Below, in pieces: positions 1 to 8,018 of a DNA stretch of 64,000 bases. The position numbers and the translations under genes were made by a program. The notes beneath the pieces were generated by a model. It worked only from the letters and a program-made list of their open reading frames with translations. It was not told where the DNA came from and ran no database searches. Positions within the stretch are counted from its first letter, which is position 1. The number at the start of each line of letters is the position of its first letter. Source of the DNA: Collinsella sp. AF33-16 (GTDB taxonomy: Bacteria; Actinomycetota; Coriobacteriia; Coriobacteriales; Coriobacteriaceae); the NCBI RefSeq assembly GCF_003475325.1, contig NZ_QRQC01000005.1, positions 1-64,000 on the forward strand. The letters are read 5' to 3'.

Positions 1-162
1 GCCCGAGCTCTTCCGGAACCGCACCTCGCGGCCCGCGGGACATGCGCTCTGAAGCGCGGTCCGGGCACGAGGATGCCCCCGAGTCAGACCTTTCCTATGC
101 GCCATGCGGCCCCCAGGGCACGTGTATGCGATACCGGACACCGTAACGGTGGGCGCCGCCCA
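1..162 (+). other. 23S-5S internal transcribed spacer, possibly with the last bases of 23S rRNA
   Basis: No gene is visible here. The region lies directly upstream of 5S rRNA, and the first 10-15 bases resemble an actinobacterial 23S 3' end, so the window probably starts inside or just after the 23S gene. The bases flanking 5S extend its terminal helix into the spacer (around 153-164 with 281-293), which would give a precursor stem for RNase processing. Short reading frames here are chance. Confidence 0.55.
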
Positions 163-163
163 C

Positions 164-282
164 CGGTCAGCGGCCAGAGCATGGGGGGCACGCCCGGTCC
201 CGTTCCGAACCCGGAAGCTAAGCCCCATCGCGCCGAGAGTACTGCGGGGCCAGCCCGTGGGAGGCCAGGGCGCCGCTGACCG
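164..282 (+). rRNA. rrf: 5S ribosomal RNA
   Basis: This is 5S rRNA, last gene of an rRNA operon. The conserved core CCGTTCCGAACCCGGAAG is at about 199-216, followed by GCCGAGAGTACTG. The 5' and 3' ends pair through a perfect 12-bp helix (CCGGTCAGCGGC with GCCGCTGACCGG). The ends are uncertain by a few bases because the helix continues into the flanks. Length of about 119 nt fits the family. Confidence 0.93.
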
Positions 283-318
283 GTGGACGGCACCGAGCCG
301 TACGCTTGGACTGAAGAA

Positions 319-349
319 GGGGGAGGCCTCGCGGCCTCCCCCCTTTTTT
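319..349 (+). terminator. Intrinsic terminator of the rRNA operon
   Basis: A 10-bp perfect GC stem (GGGGGAGGCC with GGCCTCCCCC) around a TCGC loop is followed by six T residues. It lies 35 bases after 5S rRNA. Confidence 0.93.
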
Positions 350-476
350 GCGTTATATAGAGAGCTGTAATACAAGAACTCGCCTTCTTTTAGCTTGTCT
401 TACTGTTTGGCTGTATTTTGAGTCCTTCTTTTGTATTTGCGCGATAATAACTCCCATTGGCGTTGGGGAGGACTTG

Positions 477-1118
477 ATGTTTACCGTTTTTGTCTTGGGC
501 AATATTGCTTCGGGTAAGTCGACTGCCTGCCGCTATCTCGAATCTCATGGCGCCATGCTTATCGATCTGGACGAGCTTGCCAAATCGCTGTATGTGCCAG
601 GCTCCGATATCGTCAATGCCCTCGCGGAAGAATTTGGCTGGGATATTTTGGACGAGGAGGGCGGCGTTCGCCGTAACATCCTCGCTTCTCGAGCCTTTGT
701 TTCTCCTGATGCGGTCGCGGGGCTCAATAGCATTGTGCACCCCGTTCTCATTGAGCAGCTGTCACTGAGGATTCTTGATCCGGTTTGCTGTACGGTTTCA
801 TCTCCCCGTTATTCCTTTGCGGTGGTCGAGGTTTCTGCTCCGACTGGTTTTGAGGATGCATTTGGCTTGGCTGATGAAATTCTGGTCATCAGCGCCCCTT
901 TGTCAGTTCGTCGCGAGCGTGCTATTCAGCGTGGCATGGAGCCATCTGATTTCGATGCCCGTTCTGCTTGCCAGCCCGATGAGTCTGCGCTGTGCAATCT
1001 CGCTACAACGGTGATTGATAATGCCGCAGGCGATAATTCGCTCTTTGAGCAGCTTGACTCATGGCTTGCATTCCATGGGTTTATAGACACTGCGAATAAG
1101 GAGGATGCCGATGCCTAA
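477..1118 (+). CDS. coaE: Dephospho-CoA kinase
   Basis: The product (213 aa) phosphorylates the ribose 3'-hydroxyl of dephospho-CoA, the last step of coenzyme A synthesis, in the cytosol. A P-loop GNIASGKST is at residues 8-16, followed by the acidic LIDLDELA segment typical of CoaE. Length matches the family (about 200 aa). The frame is open upstream to 348, but ATG 477 has GGGGAG six bases before it and puts the P-loop at the expected place. The gene overlaps the next one by eight bases, so the two are probably translated together. The C-terminal lid region is poorly conserved by eye, but no other P-loop kinase family fits as well. Confidence 0.85.
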   Translation: MFTVFVLGNIASGKSTACRYLESHGAMLIDLDELAKSLYVPGSDIVNALAEEFGWDILDEEGGVRRNILASRAFVSPDAVAGLNSIVHPVLIEQLSLRILDPVCCTVSSPRYSFAVVEVSAPTGFEDAFGLADEILVISAPLSVRRERAIQRGMEPSDFDARSACQPDESALCNLATTVIDNAAGDNSLFEQLDSWLAFHGFIDTANKEDADA

Positions 1119-1692
1119 GACACGTTTCTTTGCGTGGTATCGCCTTATACCGCTGGCTGCCGTTTTTGCCTTCGGCCTTATCTCATTCGTTTACTCGTGT
1201 GCTCCTGCGACTTTCTTTAAGCCGCTGTATCCCATTGACTACGAGGCGTATGTAAAGCAATCTAGTATTTCGCATAATCTGGATCCGTATCTGGTGTGCG
1301 CTGTCATTAAGTCGGAATCGAATTGGGATCCCGAGGCTGAGTCGAATCAGGGTGCTCAGGGATTGATGCAGCTGATGCCCGAGACTGCCCAGGATATGAT
1401 CGCCAAGGGTCTTGTCGACGGTGGGGAGTATTCGGCCGACAACCTTAACGATCCTGCTACGAATATCGAGTTTGGCTGCGCGTACCTCTCGTATCTCTTA
1501 ACGTATTTCAACGGGTCGACGGATAGCGCTATTGCCGCATATAACGCCGGCATGGGCAATGTGGATGGTTGGGCGCAGCAGAGCGCGTCGCTTCACAATG
1601 CAATCACCTTTCCCGAGACGCAGGCGTATCTGATTCGTGTCAATAATGCCTGGGTTCGCTATAAGACCCTCTATCCCGACCGGTTCGTATAG
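1111..1692 (+). CDS. Lytic transglycosylase, Slt70-type catalytic domain, membrane-anchored
   Basis: The 193-residue product is a predicted murein-cleaving lytic transglycosylase. An N-terminal hydrophobic segment (about residues 11-30, ending in a Cys) could be a signal anchor. The SLT domain follows: KSESNW with the likely catalytic Glu69, then GAQGLMQLMPETA, and AAYNAGMGNV near the C-terminus. ATG 1111 was preferred to the in-frame ATG 1105, because the strong AAGGAGG at 1098-1104 would touch the earlier codon. The gene overlaps coaE, and the pair probably forms one transcript. No peptidoglycan-binding domain is present, so the enzyme is a minimal one. Confidence 0.85.
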   Translation: MPKTRFFAWYRLIPLAAVFAFGLISFVYSCAPATFFKPLYPIDYEAYVKQSSISHNLDPYLVCAVIKSESNWDPEAESNQGAQGLMQLMPETAQDMIAKGLVDGGEYSADNLNDPATNIEFGCAYLSYLLTYFNGSTDSAIAAYNAGMGNVDGWAQQSASLHNAITFPETQAYLIRVNNAWVRYKTLYPDRFV

Positions 1693-1743
1693 GACTATGC
1701 CTGCCGCCTGCGTATACTGCAGATGTATGAGTTAGGAGTATCC

Positions 1744-3984
1744 ATGGCGGATTTTGAAGTTGAGCGTGTTGGCGGAGAGCTCAAACGTTTTGGCGTTGAG
1801 GGCTCTGATGTGCCGTTTAAGGTCGTGTCTCCCTATGACCCTGCAGGCTCTCAGCCTGAAGCCATTGAGTCGCTTGTGCAGGGTGTGAGGGACGGAGACC
1901 GCTATCAGGTTTTGCTTGGCGTGACCGGTTCGGGCAAGACCTTCACGATGGCTAAGACTATTGAGGCCCTGGGGAAGCCGACGCTGGTCATGGCCCCCAA
2001 CAAAACCCTCGCCGCACAGCTTGCGAGCGAGCTCAAAGAATTCTTTCCCAACAACGCTGTGGTCTACTTCGTCTCGTACTACGACTATTATCAACCCGAG
2101 GCATATGTACCGCAGAGTGATACGTATATCGAGAAAGACTCCTCGATTAACGAAGAGGTCGAGATGCTGCGCCATCAGGCGACAGCATCGCTGCTTTCTC
2201 GACGCGATGTGATCGTCGTCGCATCGGTCTCGTGCATCTACGGTATCGGCTCTCCCGAGGACTACGCGGGCCTGGCGCCGAACGTCGACAAGAAGGTGCC
2301 GCTCGAGCGCGATGACTTTATCCATGCGCTCATCGACATTCAATACGACCGCAATGACTATGATTTGGCGCGCGGTACCTTCCGCGTGCGCGGTGATGTC
2401 GTCGACGTGTATCCGCCCTATGCCGAGCATCCGTTGCGCTTTGAGTTCTTTGGTGACGAGGTCGAACTGATTGCCGAGATCGATGAGGTTACCGGTGAGA
2501 TGTTGCGTGAGTACGAAGCGATTCCCGTGTGGCCGGCTTCGCACTACGTGACCGAGAAGCCAAAGGTGAAGGCGGCCCTGAAATCGATCAGCGAAGAATG
2601 CGAAAAGCGCGTGGCGGAGCTCAAGGCGACTGATAAGTTGCTCGAGGCACAGCGCCTGCAGCAGCGGACCGATTATGACCTCGAGATGCTCGAGACGATG
2701 GGCTTTTGCAACGGCATCGAGAACTACTCGCGCCATCTGGATGGACGTAAACCGGGCGAGCCGCCGTTTACCTTGATTGACTACTTTCCCAAGGACATGC
2801 TCTGCATCATCGACGAGAGCCATGTGACGGTGCCGCAGATTCGCGGCATGCACGAAGGTGACCGTTCGCGTAAGGTGACCCTGGTGGAACATGGTTTTCG
2901 CCTGCCCTCGGCGCTCGACAACCGTCCACTTCGCTTCGATGAGTTTGAGGCGAGGATCCCGCAGTTCATCTACGTTTCGGCCACGCCGGGTGACTATGAG
3001 TTGCGCGTGAGTCAAAACGATGTTGAACAGATTATTCGACCGACCGGCCTGCTCGATCCCAAAATCGACGTTCGTCCGGTCCGAGGCCAGATTGACGATC
3101 TTGAGGACGAGATTCGCGAGCGCGTGGCCCGCAAGGAGCGCGTGCTGGTGACCACGCTGACCAAGCGCATGGCCGAGGATCTGACCGATCACCTGCTCGA
3201 TGCCGGCATTAAGGTCAACTACATGCACTCCGATACGGCGACGATGGACCGTGTCGAGATTCTGCGAACGTTGCGCGAGGGCAAGATCGATGTTCTCGTT
3301 GGCATCAACCTGCTCCGCGAGGGTCTAGACCTCCCCGAGGTCTCGCTGGTGGCAATTCTCGATGCCGATAAGGAAGGTTTCTTGCGTAACCGCCGTTCGC
3401 TGATTCAGACAATTGGCCGTGCGGCCCGCAATGCCGACGGCGAAGTCATCATGTACGCCGACGTCGTGACCGATTCGATGAAAGAAGCCATCGAGGAGAC
3501 GCAGCGCCGTCGTGAGATACAGATGGCCTACAACGAAGAACACGGCATTGTGCCCAAGACGGTGCGCAAGGCCATCAACGACATTTCGAGCTTTATTGCC
3601 GAGGCCGAAAAAACTGTGGGCTCCAAGGGACGCTCGAAGGGCGACTCTCTTGGCCATGGCGCATTCTATACGCCCGATGAGTCGGGCGAGGGCGGTGTGC
3701 CGGAAACGGTGGCGCCCGAGCAGACACTTGCGGAACAGTTGGAAGAACTGCCGCATGACGAGCTTGTGCGGATCGTCGAAACCATGGAAGAGGATATGCG
3801 TAACGCTTCTGCCGCCATGGACTTTGAGGAGGCGGCGCGCCTGCGCGATGCCGTCGTTCAGATTCGGGCGATGCTCGAGGGCGCGTCTGAGGACGAGACG
3901 ATCGAGCGCTTACGTTCGCAGGCCCGCAAGGGTTCCACTTTCGCATCGGGCAGAAAACGCCAGGGTGCACGGTTTAAGAAATAG
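1744..3984 (+). CDS. uvrB: Excinuclease ABC subunit B
   Basis: UvrB is the damage-verifying helicase-like subunit of nucleotide excision repair; it receives DNA from UvrA and recruits UvrC. The 746-residue product has Walker [10 protein letters not shown] (residues 59-67), the beta-hairpin region with YYQPEAY, the DESH box (CIIDESH), helicase motif [11 protein letters not shown], and a C-terminal UVR domain (about 680-715) that contacts UvrC. ATG 1744 follows TTAGGAG by six bases; an in-frame ATG at 1723 lacks a ribosome-binding site. uvrA (10366) and uvrC (15565) are in the same window, so all three nicking components lie within 16 kb. Confidence 0.97.
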   Translation: MADFEVERVGGELKRFGVEGSDVPFKVVSPYDPAGSQPEAIESLVQGVRDGDRYQVLLGVTGSGKTFTMAKTIEALGKPTLVMAPNKTLAAQLASELKEFFPNNAVVYFVSYYDYYQPEAYVPQSDTYIEKDSSINEEVEMLRHQATASLLSRRDVIVVASVSCIYGIGSPEDYAGLAPNVDKKVPLERDDFIHALIDIQYDRNDYDLARGTFRVRGDVVDVYPPYAEHPLRFEFFGDEVELIAEIDEVTGEMLREYEAIPVWPASHYVTEKPKVKAALKSISEECEKRVAELKATDKLLEAQRLQQRTDYDLEMLETMGFCNGIENYSRHLDGRKPGEPPFTLIDYFPKDMLCIIDESHVTVPQIRGMHEGDRSRKVTLVEHGFRLPSALDNRPLRFDEFEARIPQFIYVSATPGDYELRVSQNDVEQIIRPTGLLDPKIDVRPVRGQIDDLEDEIRERVARKERVLVTTLTKRMAEDLTDHLLDAGIKVNYMHSDTATMDRVEILRTLREGKIDVLVGINLLREGLDLPEVSLVAILDADKEGFLRNRRSLIQTIGRAARNADGEVIMYADVVTDSMKEAIEETQRRREIQMAYNEEHGIVPKTVRKAINDISSFIAEAEKTVGSKGRSKGDSLGHGAFYTPDESGEGGVPETVAPEQTLAEQLEELPHDELVRIVETMEEDMRNASAAMDFEEAARLRDAVVQIRAMLEGASEDETIERLRSQARKGSTFASGRKRQGARFKK

Positions 3985-3990
3985 CAAACA

Positions 3991-4030
3991 GGCCCCGAGT
4001 CCCCTGTGGAGCTCGGGGCCTATGTCTTTT
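3991..4030 (+). terminator. Intrinsic terminator after uvrB
   Basis: A 9-bp perfect stem GGCCCCGAG / CTCGGGGCC (3991-3999 with 4012-4020) is followed by a T-rich tract. It lies six bases after the uvrB stop and faces a gene on the opposite strand, so it separates convergent transcripts. Confidence 0.8.
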
Positions 4031-4049
4031 GCGCGCTGGAATTCGTGCG

Positions 4050-5690
4050 TTAGAGGTCTGCGATCAGGGCTTCGGCACAACGAATGCCGTCGGTGGCCGC
4101 GCTCATGATGCCGCCGGCATATCCAGCTCCCTCACCGCAAGGATAGAGACCCGGGGTCGACACGGCATGGCACGTTCGGTCTCGGGTGACAGTGACCGGT
4201 GAGCTCGAACGAGTCTCCACGCCGGTAAGAACGGCGTCGGGACGGTCGTAGCCTCGTAGCTTTTTTCCGAGTAGGGGAAGTCCCAGGCGGAGCGACTCGA
4301 CGATATGCTGCGGCAGGGCTTCGTCAATTGCCGTCCAGGTCACACCGAGCGGATAGGTGGGCTTTACCTTTCCGGGCGCCTTGCTGGCACGTCCTGCGAG
4401 GAAATCTCCGACGAGCTGTGCCGGTGCGTTCCAGTTGGAACCGCCCAGGCGATAGGCGGCCGCCTCGCAGGCACGCTGGAGCTCGATGCCGGCGAGCGGG
4501 TCATCGTTGGGAAGGTCCTCGGGCGTGACGTTAACGAGCAGGGCGGCATTTGCGTTGCGTCCGTCGCGGGCATTGAGACTGGCGCCGTTGACGCACAGGT
4601 GGCCCTGCTCGGAAGAGGCGGCGACAACCTGCCCGCCGGGGCACATGCAAAACGAGAACACGCTGCGGCCGTTGGGAAGATGGGCGACGAGCTTGTAAGG
4701 GGCTGCTCCGAGGGCAGGATGTCCCGCCGAGGCTCCGTATTGGACTCGGTCGATGTCGCGCTGCGGATGCTCGATGCGAACGCCCATGGCAAAGGTCTTT
4801 TGTGCGAGGGCCACGTTGTGGCCCTTAAGGAGCTCAAAAATATCGCGAGCAGAATGCCCGCAGGCGAGGATGAGGCGCTTTGTCTCGATTGGCTCGCAAG
4901 CGGCGTCTTGGGACGATTGGACATCAATACCGGTGATGGCGCCAGACGCGTCGATGCGAATGTCGACGAGCTTTGTTCGATAACGGACGACACCTCCGAG
5001 CTGCTCGATGCGCTGGGATATAGCGGTGACAACCGTGGGAAGGATGTCGGAGCCAATGTGCGGCTTGGCATCCCACAGAATATCGCGGGGCGCGCCCGCC
5101 TCGACGAAGGTTTCGAGGATAAGGCGATGGGCGGGATTTTTGGTTCCCGTATTGAGTTTGCCGTCCGAGAAGGTTCCCGCGCCGCCCAGGCCAAACTGGA
5201 TATTGCTCTCGGGGTCGAGGATGCGCTCCTTTAGAAAGAGGTCGATCGCCTGCGAGCGGCGAAATGCCGGGTCGCCGCGCTCGATGAGCAAGGGCTTAAG
5301 ACCTGCTTCGGCGAGCGTAAGCGCAGCGAAAAGGCCGGCGCATCCGGCGCCGACAACGACAGGGCGTTCTTGAGGTGCGTCGGAGGCGGGGGAGGGGAAT
5401 GAAGGCTCATCATCTTCTATCGCGCGTACGCGCGAGCGGTCACGCTCGGCAACGCTGTCGATCGCTTCTCGCTCGAGGTGGGGACTAGTCAGCTCAACAC
5501 GAAAGCTCAGGATAAAATGGACGTCTCGTTTTTTGCGAGCGTCGATTGACTTGCGGTGGAGCTCGATGGACTTGATCTCGGAGTCCTTGCAACGTAGGAC
5601 GCACTTGGCGACTCGCTTGCCAACAATGAGACAGGCATTTTCATCGCCGGCTTCATCGAGCGACGCGTTGACTTGGGTGATTTCAATCAT
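4050..5690 (-). CDS. FAD-dependent oxidoreductase, COG2509-type
   Basis: The 546-residue product belongs to a family of poorly characterised FAD/NAD(P)-dependent dehydrogenases. An N-terminal region of about 100 residues precedes the dinucleotide-binding motif GAGCAGLFAALTLAEAG. The family signatures FGLGGAGTFSDGKL, a cluster around FCMCPGGQV, and the C-terminal PCGEGAGYAGGIMSAATDG are clear. The substrate is unknown. ATG 5690 is preceded by GGAG at a good distance; an in-frame extension to 5813 would run into the downstream end of the neighbouring gene. It lies downstream of a second unrelated flavoprotein gene on the same strand, with a hairpin between them. Confidence 0.85.
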   Translation of the reverse strand: MIEITQVNASLDEAGDENACLIVGKRVAKCVLRCKDSEIKSIELHRKSIDARKKRDVHFILSFRVELTSPHLEREAIDSVAERDRSRVRAIEDDEPSFPSPASDAPQERPVVVGAGCAGLFAALTLAEAGLKPLLIERGDPAFRRSQAIDLFLKERILDPESNIQFGLGGAGTFSDGKLNTGTKNPAHRLILETFVEAGAPRDILWDAKPHIGSDILPTVVTAISQRIEQLGGVVRYRTKLVDIRIDASGAITGIDVQSSQDAACEPIETKRLILACGHSARDIFELLKGHNVALAQKTFAMGVRIEHPQRDIDRVQYGASAGHPALGAAPYKLVAHLPNGRSVFSFCMCPGGQVVAASSEQGHLCVNGASLNARDGRNANAALLVNVTPEDLPNDDPLAGIELQRACEAAAYRLGGSNWNAPAQLVGDFLAGRASKAPGKVKPTYPLGVTWTAIDEALPQHIVESLRLGLPLLGKKLRGYDRPDAVLTGVETRSSSPVTVTRDRTCHAVSTPGLYPCGEGAGYAGGIMSAATDGIRCAEALIADL

Positions 5691-5710
5691 CGAGGTCTCC
5701 TTAGAGGCAA

Positions 5711-5750
5711 GAAAGAGGCCGTCCGGTATCCTAGACGGCCCGAATGCGTT
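5711..5750. terminator. Possible bidirectional terminator between two flavoprotein genes
   Basis: A 7-bp stem GGCCGTC / GACGGCC (5718-5724 with 5734-5740) has a pyrimidine tract on the minus-strand side (complement of 5711-5716) and five T residues on the plus side at about 5749. Its main role would be to end the 5771-7042 minus-strand transcript. Confidence 0.5.
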
Positions 5751-5770
5751 TTTGATTATAGACTGCGCGG

Positions 5771-7042
5771 CTACAGGCTGCTTGCAGCGCGAATGCCCGA
5801 GATCCAGGCCCACGCAAGGTTAAAGCCTCCGCAATCGGCGTCGATGTCGAGCGCTTCACCGCAGACGTAAAGCGGGGCGTCGACAACGCTGCGCGCGCGT
5901 AGGCTGGGTGTTGAGATGCTCTCGACAGATATGCCACCACGCGTGACCTGTGCTGAGCGCTCCTCGGCTGTTCCCTCGACGAGCAACTTAAAGTGTTTGA
6001 GGATCGAGACCAGGTGGATGACATCGTTGGAGCCTGGATGGCACTGCTCGAACGCTGTGCAGACGACGCGGGAGAGTTGCGGGGCGAGCATGCCGTCGAG
6101 CCAACGGGGATCGCGGGGTGAAAAGCGGCCGAGCAGTTCAACGCGTCGGTTGAGCGTATCGAGCAGCTCGTCTTTGGAGAGGTCGGGGAAAACGTCGAGC
6201 AGGATCGTATCGCCGTGCTGGATACGACGAGAGAAGTTGAAGACAGCGACGCCCGAGATACCGAAGGTTCGAAACAGCACTTCACCGTCTTCGTGCCAGA
6301 GCTCATTATGATTGCGGGCGAGCGTCAAGCAGGCGCGGACGCGCAGGCCGTCCAACGTCTTGAGTGCCGCTCGATCGCCAACGACCGTTGCCGATACGGG
6401 GCAGAGGATGGGGCGCAGCGAAGTGAGGGGAAGGCGAAACGTATCGGCGATACCGGTGGGGTTGCCGCCCGTAGCGATAATTACGGCATGTGCCTGCAGG
6501 GCCTCGTTCTTGCGAGGGACATCGGCGAGCGCCTTCCGAAGCGAGCGGAGCTCCGATTTTCGGTCGTCGTGCTTTTTTGCCTTGAGCGCCCGCGCTGGAC
6601 GGTCTATTTGGAGTGCCCAGCCTTCAGAAGCTTTGTACGCCGAGGCAACGTTGGCTCCGCAGATTAAGGTGATACCTAGGCGGTCGCAAGCGTTGAGAAG
6701 TGCGTCGCGCACCGATTCGGCGCGAAGGGAGCGCGGGTACAGCCGGCCTTCCTCGGAGGTTGTCATGATACCCAGCGAGGAGAAGAAACCCATAAGCTCT
6801 TGTTCGGGCTGGGGGGCCATGACGGATTCGACGAATGCGGGGTGGTTATACCGCTGAGGATCAATCGATTCGTTGGAGAGGTTGCAGCGGCCGTTACCGG
6901 TCGCAAGGAGCTTAAGGCCGCAGGCGACATCGCGCTCAACGATGCAGACGCTTTTGCCAGCGCGTGCGGCCGTAATGGCGGCGGCGAGGCCTGAAGCCCC
7001 GCCGCCGATTACCAGGACGTCATAGAAGGCGCTCGCGTTCAC
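5771..7042 (-). CDS. NAD(P)/FAD-dependent oxidoreductase, HI0933/BaiN-like family
   Basis: This 423-residue flavoprotein shows an FAD-binding Rossmann motif right at the N-terminus (VIGGGASGLAAAITAARAG), the family-specific GNGRCNLSN motif near residue 50, and a C-terminal CGEALDIDADCGGFNLAWA. The family (HI0933, also called BaiN- or YhiN-like) includes a protein proposed to act in bile-acid dehydroxylation, but members are widespread, so no such role can be claimed here. The start is GTG directly abutting the stop codon of the upstream mrp-type gene, so translation is probably coupled; only a weak GAGG precedes it. Confidence 0.85.
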   Translation of the reverse strand: MNASAFYDVLVIGGGASGLAAAITAARAGKSVCIVERDVACGLKLLATGNGRCNLSNESIDPQRYNHPAFVESVMAPQPEQELMGFFSSLGIMTTSEEGRLYPRSLRAESVRDALLNACDRLGITLICGANVASAYKASEGWALQIDRPARALKAKKHDDRKSELRSLRKALADVPRKNEALQAHAVIIATGGNPTGIADTFRLPLTSLRPILCPVSATVVGDRAALKTLDGLRVRACLTLARNHNELWHEDGEVLFRTFGISGVAVFNFSRRIQHGDTILLDVFPDLSKDELLDTLNRRVELLGRFSPRDPRWLDGMLAPQLSRVVCTAFEQCHPGSNDVIHLVSILKHFKLLVEGTAEERSAQVTRGGISVESISTPSLRARSVVDAPLYVCGEALDIDADCGGFNLAWAWISGIRAASSL

Positions 7043-7873
7043 TTAGGCCTCGTCGGTCTCGTGCGGGGTAATAGCCTCGACGGCAGAGACTGCCTTGGGC
7101 AACATGCCATCGGGCAGCGCGGTCTCGACCTCGCCCTTATCGCAGGCCTCGGCGAGTGCCGGATTAATGGGAAGCTGCCCCAAGATGTCGAGGTTATAGC
7201 GCTCTGCGACCTCGGGGAGCTTGCTCTTGCCAAAGACCTCGATCTTCTTGCCGCAGTCGGGGCACTCAATATAGCTCATGTTCTCGACAATGCCCAGAAT
7301 GGGGACGTTCATCTTCTCGGCCATGTTGACCGCCTTGGCGACGATCATCGAGACCAGATCCTGCGGGCTCGTGACGATGACGATGCCGTCGACGGGCAGC
7401 GACTGGAAGACGGTGAGCGCGACGTCGCCTGTTCCCGGAGGCATGTCGACCAGCAGGTAGTCGATGGGGCCCCACGAGGTCTCGCTCCAGAACTGCCTAA
7501 TGGCGCCTGCGATGACCGGACCGCGCCAAAGGACGGGGTCGGTCTCGTTTTGGAGCAGCAGGTTGGAGCTCATGACCTTGACGCCGTGCTCGGAGATTTC
7601 GGGCAGCATAAGGTTGCCAAGGGCATGGACGTGGCGTCCACTCATACCGAACATCTTGGGGATAGAGGGACCGGTGATGTCGGCATCGAGGACGCCGACC
7701 TTGTGGCCGTGACGGGCAAGCTCGGTGGCGATGGCACCGGTGACAAATGACTTGCCGACACCGCCCTTGCCGGAAAGCACGGCGATGACGCGCTTGACCT
7801 CGGACAGCGTGTTCTCCTCAAATTGCGACGGCGACGTTTGTCCGCCGGCGGCCTGTGCGTGTTCGCAACCCAT
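7043..7873 (-). CDS. mrp: Mrp/NBP35-type iron-sulfur carrier ATPase
   Basis: The 276-residue product is a P-loop ATPase of the Mrp/ApbC family, which bind and transfer [4Fe-4S] clusters to target enzymes. Visible features are the deviant Walker A SGKGGVGKS, the switch segment DADITGPSIP, the motif DYLLVDMPPGTGD, and the cluster-binding CPDC near residue 212. A Cys in the first residues (MGCEHAQ) could be a further ligand. ATG 7873 follows AAAGGAG at good spacing. The following flavoprotein gene begins at the next base, so the two are a transcriptional and probably translational unit. Confidence 0.9.
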   Translation of the reverse strand: MGCEHAQAAGGQTSPSQFEENTLSEVKRVIAVLSGKGGVGKSFVTGAIATELARHGHKVGVLDADITGPSIPKMFGMSGRHVHALGNLMLPEISEHGVKVMSSNLLLQNETDPVLWRGPVIAGAIRQFWSETSWGPIDYLLVDMPPGTGDVALTVFQSLPVDGIVIVTSPQDLVSMIVAKAVNMAEKMNVPILGIVENMSYIECPDCGKKIEVFGKSKLPEVAERYNLDILGQLPINPALAEACDKGEVETALPDGMLPKAVSAVEAITPHETDEA

Positions 7874-8018
7874 GTATGACTCCTTTGTATATGCTGGGGC
7901 CGGGGCCCCGCGATGTGACACGAGCGTCATTGTACCCTCGTTTGCGAGCGGGAGTCATTTGCGATGCGTTTGGGCCGAGCGTGCTTGCAATACGATGGGC
8001 CCAAGCGAATGGGCGGGC

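Noticed and set aside
73-370. Short frames over the 5S rRNA
   Set aside because: They overlap 5S rRNA and its terminator.
5771-7042. Assignment of the HI0933-type flavoprotein to bile-acid dehydroxylation
   Set aside because: The family is widespread with varied or unknown roles, and no other bile-acid gene is present.
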